64,000 nucleotides of DNA from Bog-473 sp963755495 (lineage in GTDB: Bacteria > Actinomycetota > Acidimicrobiia > Acidimicrobiales > RAAP-2). Of this stretch, positions 58,947-64,000 are shown piece after piece. The DNA lies in assembly GCA_963755495.1 (NCBI GenBank), contig CAVWJS010000006.1, positions 1,302,001 through 1,366,000 of the forward strand, in the 5' to 3' direction. Under the pieces are notes generated by a model, which did no database searches, was not told where the DNA came from, and was given only the letters and a program-made list of their open reading frames with translations. The number at the start of each line of letters is the position of its first letter. Position 1 is the stretch's first letter. The position numbers were made by a program, and so were the translations under genes.

Positions 58947-61938
58947 CGACGTCTCCTCGTGCTTCCCGGCACCAGCCGGAACGAGGCGCCGGGCGGCCCG
59001 CATGCGGCGAGCGCGGCATCGCCAACACGCACCAAGAGCGGCGCCTCACAAGAGATGTCCACCTTGTCGTGATCAGCGCGGACACTGACCCGATATCCGT
59101 GCATACGGAAGGAAAGGCCGAGGGAGGTCCATGAATCGGGAAGGCTGGGATCGACGGCAAGTACAGCGCGCCCCCCTTCGAGCGGTCGGGGCTGATGCCG
59201 AGGAAGCCAAAAGCCAGGGCCTGCCACACTCCGCCCATCGTGGCCAGGTGTAGTCCCCCCGCCGTCGTGCCGGTGAGGTCGTCAAGGTCGAGAAGAGCAG
59301 CCAGCCGGAACAGCTCGAGGGCCCGCTCGGGCTCCCCCGAACGGGCCAACAGTGAGGCCGAGATGGCCGGGGACAGCGAGCTCCCATGCGCGGTCCTCGG
59401 TTCATAGAAGGCGAGGCAGGGGCCCAGCGACCCGGCAGCCATTTCATCTGGCACCAGGTGATGCAGCATCAGGACATCGGCCTGCTTGATCAGTTGGGAG
59501 CCAGCGACTCGCTCGGCGCCCAGTAGGACATCGACAGCCGTGGGCGGCGGGGCGACCTCCGACATGCGGAGCGGCTCCAGCGCGAAGTATCCCTTGAACT
59601 GCTCATAGAGACCCCGGCTGGCACTCCACCCGTCAACGAGACCGGCGGCCAGCGCCAGCCAGCCGAGTGCTTCGGGCGAGCTCGGGTCGGCCCCGAGCAG
59701 CAGCTTGGCGCCCTCCTTCAAATTCCAGCGGGCCATGACGTTGGTGAAGGCATTGTCGTCGACCACTTCGTGGTACTCGTCGGGGCCTTCAACCCCGTCG
59801 AGGTGACCGTGGCCATCGGCATCGGTCCTGATGCGACTGGCCCAGAAACGGGCTGTCTCGATGACCAGATCACGGCCCGCGCCGGCCAGGAAGTCCTCGT
59901 CTCCTGTCCACGCGGCGTAGTGGGCGGCCGCCCACGCGACGTCGGCCACGATGTGCTCTTCGTGGGGGCCAGTGGTGATCGGGGTGACCTTGCCGCCACG
60001 TCCTCGCACCGAACGGGGGGTGACGTCACTTCCGTCGCCAGCCGACTCCCAGGGGAAGCGGGCACCTCGAAGCCCTAGGCTCTCGGCTGCCCTCCGTGCA
60101 GCAGGGAGTCGGCGGATGCGGTACTCGAGCATGGCCCGGGCTGCGGCAGGGCGGAGAGCCGCCATAGCGGGGAGCACGAAGACGTCCGCGTCCCAAAAGA
60201 CATGGCCTGCGTATGCCTCCCCGGTGAGGCCCCTCGCCCCGACCGCGGCTTCCTCCGACTCGGGGGCCGCAGAGAGGAGATGAAACACGGCGAAGCGCGC
60301 CGCCAGCTGGGATGCCGGATCCCCTTCGATGATGACTTCGGCATCCTTCCAGCGCAGGGTCCATTCCTGGCGGTGCGCAGCCAGCAGCGCATCGAAGCCC
60401 GTGGCGTCGGCCGCCTCGAGTCGCTCTATGGCATCTGGGCGCGCGTCCTCTCCCGTGCCGGTGGTGGACCAACCGGCTAGACGCTCCACCATTCGATGGC
60501 TCTCGGCGGTCCCGATGCGGTCGCGGGCGGCCACGGCGATCTCCCTGCCGGGTCCCCTTGTCCGCCCGACTCGCACCCCGTCACGATCGGCGCTCTCGAA
60601 CTCCACATCCTTCGACGCCGGCCCCCGCAGTGGCTCCCCCGGCGCGAGGCTCCCAGCCGGACCCTCTGCTCGCATCGCCATGGCGTAAGGCTGAGTCGCT
60701 GAGATGAACCGTAATGACCGAAACCCGCTCGCCGCGCTCCCGAAACGGGCCAGCGTCCCGGTGCGCAGGTCAAGTGACCGCTGGACGCTGTGTTCTTCGT
60801 GCAGGTCCAACCCGGTCCAGTTCGGCCCCGGAAGCATGTGGCCGTCGTCGGTGTAGGCCCCGTTCGCAAGTAGGAGAGGGGAGGTCCCGGGACCGCCCTC
60901 TTCACGGGTCGCCCGTGTGGCCACGAACCCATTACCGAGCGTGCCGAGGGATTCGGCGACGCGCTCCTTCGCACGTCCGGTGGGCAACGGGACGACCCAG
61001 GCCGGATCGGCGTCGATCCGAGGCGTCCGGCGTGCCTCCCGGCGCGCCAGTTGCTCGTCGAGAAGCGCTGCAAAACGCTCCGGACCTCCGCCCACATGCA
61101 CCACCGGGTCATTGACACCTCCTGGCTCTGCTCCCACGGAGACGACGGTGGCGCGAGCAAGTTCGCCCACCATCATCAGCGAGTCACTGCCCGCCACTCC
61201 CCCGGCGGATCCGAACTCGTCACCCCCGATCAGCACGAGGGCACCCGTGATACCCCGATCGGCCAGCCAGGCCGCCGCGAAGCGGGCGGAGTCGGACTTA
61301 TCGGTCAGGCCGATCTCCACATGCTTTACATCGCTCGTAATCCTCGGGTTGACGAGTCCGGCGGTCCGGGCGGCCTCATTGGCGATAGCGACGACTCCGG
61401 CCAGGTCAGCGACACCGACAGCCGCCAGACGCGACCTGACTGCATCGGCGAGGGACGCGATGTCGGCCTTCTTCGGGTCGGACCAGCCAGCGAAGGGGAT
61501 GAGGTCGATCTTCCGACGATTGAGCCGATCCGCTATGAGTTTCGTCTCGAGCCCAACCTCCGCGAGATGGCACACCACCAGCTCAGCTGCCCGGTCGAGT
61601 GCGCGATCCTCCTCCGGGCTGGCGGTCCGCCGGTTGTTTAGAACAGGTCCGTCCGTGGACACCTCGAAGATCTCGGATCCTCGGTTGCAGCACAGAAACA
61701 GCCGTCCCGGACCCGCCGGTCGTGCCCTGAGCTGGCGGTCGATGTTCTCCATGTTGGTACCGCTCACGACAAACAGGTTCAAGCCCGCCGTGCAGCACGA
61801 TCCCATTCGAGCCCGCAGCGCTGTCGCATCCGCCTCTCGATCTGGCACTGCTGTCCCATCCCAGTCGAAGATCAACGCCTCGAATGTCTCGTCGAAACGA
61901 CTATCACGCTCGGGCACCACCCTCATCGTCCCTGGCAT
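58943..61938 (-). CDS. HAD phosphatase-GH65 glycoside hydrolase/phosphorylase (OtsB1-like), apparent frameshift at 3' end
   Basis: N-terminal ~270 residues: a HAD phosphatase (ALIFDWDGTAVPDREAD with the DxDGT motif; LIGGDEFG). The rest is GH65: FWDADVFVLPAMAAL, RFPWESAGDGSDVTP, EEHIVADVAWAAAHYAAWTGDEDFL, DGVEGPDEYHEVVDDNAFTNVMARWNL with the acid Glu of GPDEYH. The open frame then drifts, but the next frame continues RAVLAVDPSLPDSWTSLGLSFRMHG to a stop at 58943. One base missing from the C6 run at 59171-59176 explains it; corrected length ~998 aa. Domains match Rv2006 (OtsB1) of M. tuberculosis. Acts on trehalose or related disaccharides (substrate inferred). Confidence 0.9.
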
Positions 61939-61953
61939 GACGTCGAGACGCTA

Positions 61954-61967
61954 GAGCCATCTGGCCC
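61954..61967. promoter_or_regulatory. Weaker DosR/DevR-type box (GAGCCATCTGGCCC)
   Basis: One mismatch (A at position 2) and an unsymmetric centre. It is 16 bp from the HAD-GH65 ATG and 100 bp from the GTG of the divergent glycosidase, the distance seen for several other genes. Confidence 0.4.
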
Positions 61968-62066
61968 TGGTCGCCGAGGCCTCTCCCACGCAGGAATGAC
62001 CGGAGGAATCACGACCGGGGTAATGAGTGCACGAGGCGTCGGCGCGCTTCCTATACGCTCCGGCCT

Positions 62067-64000
62067 GTGACATCTCCCTGGACCTACACAGGGCGGGTCG
62101 CGGCCTTGGACAGCGCAAGCGGGGCGATCACGCTCGTCGACGAGTCGACCTTCGCTATCTCAAATCGCACGGGCGACATCGTTCCAGGCTCTGCCCAGGG
62201 CCTGTTCGTACGCGACAAGCGTGTCATCTCGAGATTCGAGCTCCTGATCAACGGAGCGCCACTCGAACCCCTCGCAGCGATCAATTCGGAGCCGTACTCG
62301 GCAACCTTCGTCGCTCGCACCAGGCCATCTCCCGGCAGAGCTGACTCGACATTGATGATTTTCCGTAGCCGTTACGTCGGCCAGGGCATGCGTGAGGACA
62401 TTGCGATCCACAACTACGGCGAAGAGGCCTCCCTATGTGTTCTCGAAGGGTTCCTCGATGCCGACTTTGCCGACCTTTTTGCCGTCAAGGAAGGACGGGC
62501 TGGACCCCCCGAAGGCGAGTTCACCCGTTCCGTCAATGCCAATGAGCTGGACATCTCCTATAGCCGTGGCATGGTCAGTCGCGGGGTGCGGCTGGTGTTC
62601 AATGAAGACCAGGAGACCCCTGGGGGGCACGACCGCGCCGACGCCGGGGTACGGCGTCCCCCCGCGTTCACACTGACCGATCGTCATGTCCGCGTCGAGG
62701 TGATGGTTCCGGCAAGGGGATCCTGGGCGGCCTGTGTGGAGATCATTCCGATGATCGAATCCAACGCGATTACGCCGCGGTTTCGCTGCGGACAGCCCAT
62801 CGAACGGGCCGCTCCGACCGAACGACTGGCCCACTGGCGCAAGAGCGTTCCCCACATCGTCACCGACCACGATGGATTGCGCACCGTCATCGCCCAGAGT
62901 GCCGAAGATCTCGGTGCGTTACGGATCTTTGATCCGGATTTCCCAGAACGAGTCGTCGTGGCTGCGGGTGCGCCATGGTTCATGACCGTGTTCGGCCGCG
63001 ACTCCCTCCTGTCGGCCTGGTCGGCCCTGATCGTCGATCCCGACCTCGCTCTTGGGGTACTCCAGACCCTGGCCCGCTTCCAAGGCAAAGATGTCGACCC
63101 TGCCCACGAAGAGGAACCCGGTCGCATCCTTCATGAAATGCGATTTGGGGACGCACCGTCGCTCTCCCTCGGTGGCGGAAGCATCTACTACGGCACAGCC
63201 GATGCCACCCCCTTGTTCGTCATGCTGCTGGGCGAGCTTCGTCGATGGGGAATCGGAGGCGACCAGGTTGAAGAGTTGATGCCCAACATGGACCGGGCGA
63301 TGGCATGGATCGAAGATTTTGGCGACGTCGATGGCGACGGCTATGTCGAATACCACCGCACCAGCGATCGTGGGCTCGCCAATCAGGGCTGGAAGGACAG
63401 CTGGGACGGCATCCGCTACGCGGATGGACGAGTGGCCCAGGCACCGATCGCGCTCTGTGAGGTCCAGGCATACGTCTATGCCGCATATCTGGCGCGATCG
63501 CGGTTCGCCTCTGAGGCAGGTCAAGACGAGCTCGTCGAAAAGTACCGGACCAAGGCCGCAGCTCTCAAGGCGTCGTTCAACCGTGATTTCTGGCTCGAGG
63601 ACCGCCAGTGGTTTGCGATCGGCCTCGATCGCGATAAGGCACCCATTGACTCGTTGACCTCGAATATTGGACATTGTCTCTGGACGGGCATCGTTGACGA
63701 TGACAAGGCCCAGGCTGTGGCACGCCATCTCCTCGGCGAGGAGATGTTCAGTGGATGGGGTGTGCGCACCCTCGCGACATCAATGGTGGGATATAACCCC
63801 ATCAGCTACCACTGTGGCTCGGTATGGCCCCATGACACTGCGATCGTTGCGGCTGGGCTCGCTCGGTACGGCTTCGAAGAGGGAGCCCAGCGACTTGTGC
63901 TTTCCCTCTTCGACGCGGCAATGGCACAGGGTGGTCGACTCCCCGAGCTCTTCAGCGGACTGGGACGGGACATCGCACGCGTCCCCGTCGGATATCCCAC
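62067..64000 (+). CDS. Glycogen-debranching-like (amylo-alpha-1,6-glucosidase) glycosidase, 3' truncated by window edge
   Basis: Open from GTG 62067 to the end of the window (644 complete codons). The N-terminal ~190 residues are the 'glycogen debranching N-terminal' beta domain (TFAISNRTGDIVPGSAQGLFVRDKRVISRFELLINGAPLE). The catalytic (alpha/alpha)6 region follows: GAPWFMTVFGRDSLLSAW, YYGTADATPLFVMLLGEL, WIEDFGDVDGDGYVEYHRTSDRGLANQGWKDSWDGI and YNPISYHCGSVWPHDTAIV. It should release glucose from glycogen-like alpha-glucans. Facing HAD-GH65 gene, weak box between. The last ~50 codons of a typical protein are missing. Confidence 0.88.
   Translation, partial: MTSPWTYTGRVAALDSASGAITLVDESTFAISNRTGDIVPGSAQGLFVRDKRVISRFELLINGAPLEPLAAINSEPYSATFVARTRPSPGRADSTLMIFRSRYVGQGMREDIAIHNYGEEASLCVLEGFLDADFADLFAVKEGRAGPPEGEFTRSVNANELDISYSRGMVSRGVRLVFNEDQETPGGHDRADAGVRRPPAFTLTDRHVRVEVMVPARGSWAACVEIIPMIESNAITPRFRCGQPIERAAPTERLAHWRKSVPHIVTDHDGLRTVIAQSAEDLGALRIFDPDFPERVVVAAGAPWFMTVFGRDSLLSAWSALIVDPDLALGVLQTLARFQGKDVDPAHEEEPGRILHEMRFGDAPSLSLGGGSIYYGTADATPLFVMLLGELRRWGIGGDQVEELMPNMDRAMAWIEDFGDVDGDGYVEYHRTSDRGLANQGWKDSWDGIRYADGRVAQAPIALCEVQAYVYAAYLARSRFASEAGQDELVEKYRTKAAALKASFNRDFWLEDRQWFAIGLDRDKAPIDSLTSNIGHCLWTGIVDDDKAQAVARHLLGEEMFSGWGVRTLATSMVGYNPISYHCGSVWPHDTAIVAAGLARYGFEEGAQRLVLSLFDAAMAQGGRLPELFSGLGRDIARVPVGYP

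Noticed and set aside
1..64000. CRISPR arrays, transposons, tRNA or rRNA genes, phage genes
   Set aside because: Looked for repeat-spacer patterns, transposase motifs, and tRNA-like ends; none seen. The island therefore shows no mobile-element boundary inside this window.

Overview
The window looks like high-GC actinobacterial chromosome. Leaderless GTG/TTG starts, DevS/DosT-type sensor kinase, GAF-ANTAR regulators, a wax-ester/diacylglycerol acyltransferase, a DUF1918 protein and many universal stress proteins (USPs) all point to Actinomycetota; a deep-branching class such as Acidimicrobiia is my guess, not something the sequence proves. No tRNA, rRNA, CRISPR array or transposase was seen.

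The content reads as one large hypoxia/dormancy and fermentation island. Its unifying signal is a 14-bp palindrome, GGG[A/C]C-N4-G[G/T]CCC, found 17 times (plus one weaker copy) almost only in promoter regions. It has the same architecture as the core of the mycobacterial DosR/DevR box (GGGAC-N4-GTCCC). The genes behind it match the classes of the Mycobacterium tuberculosis DosR regulon: USPs, PfkB-type sugar kinase, CBS-domain protein, site-2 protease, triacylglycerol synthase, FMN split-barrel proteins, HAD-GH65 protein (OtsB1-like) and P-type ATPase (CtpF-like; this one without a box).

Layout. 0-2.6 kb: ornithine carbamoyltransferase end, carbamate kinase (ATP from carbamoyl phosphate) and three USPs. 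2.6-7.7 kb (minus strand): aldehyde dehydrogenase, DUF779, small protein, alcohol dehydrogenase, GNAT acetyltransferase, HDAC-like deacetylase. 7.9-13.2 kb: phosphoketolase, two FMN split-barrel proteins, small helical proteins, CBS protein. 13.2-20.1 kb: FtsH, two ABC systems, USP. 20.1-25.3 kb: WS/DGAT, slipin, zinc alcohol dehydrogenase, TreT-like trehalose synthase. 25.5-33.3 kb: USP, GAPDH, four-subunit pyruvate:ferredoxin oxidoreductase with an NAD(P)-linked GltD-ferredoxin subunit, PGK. 33.4-44.6 kb: PEP synthase, enolase, PfkB kinase, ROK kinase, acetyl-CoA hydrolase/transferase, site-2 protease-CBS, atypical pyruvate kinase. 44.8-52 kb: small box-controlled proteins, DUF1918, USP, DevS-like kinase, two GAF-ANTAR proteins and a PAS protein with a degenerate kinase core. 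52.2-55.1 kb: P-type ATPase. 55.3-64 kb: second copy of the small protein, FMN split-barrel and CBS proteins, glycosyltransferase, tandem USP, HAD-GH65 protein and the start of a glycogen-debranching-like glycosidase.

Together the genes could take stored glucose/trehalose/glycogen through glycolysis or phosphoketolase to pyruvate, acetyl-CoA, acetate and ethanol under oxygen limitation, with a heme-GAF-type sensor nearby. The cognate DosR-like response regulator is not in the window.

The two most novel items are a two-copy family of ~45-51-aa proteins (44908-45063 and 55454-55591), each 88-89 bp behind a box with a duplicated leader, and a PAS protein whose kinase-like segment has lost the phospho-acceptor histidine. 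At least six genes carry apparent single-base frameshifts, several in homopolymers, so base-level sequence errors must be considered.
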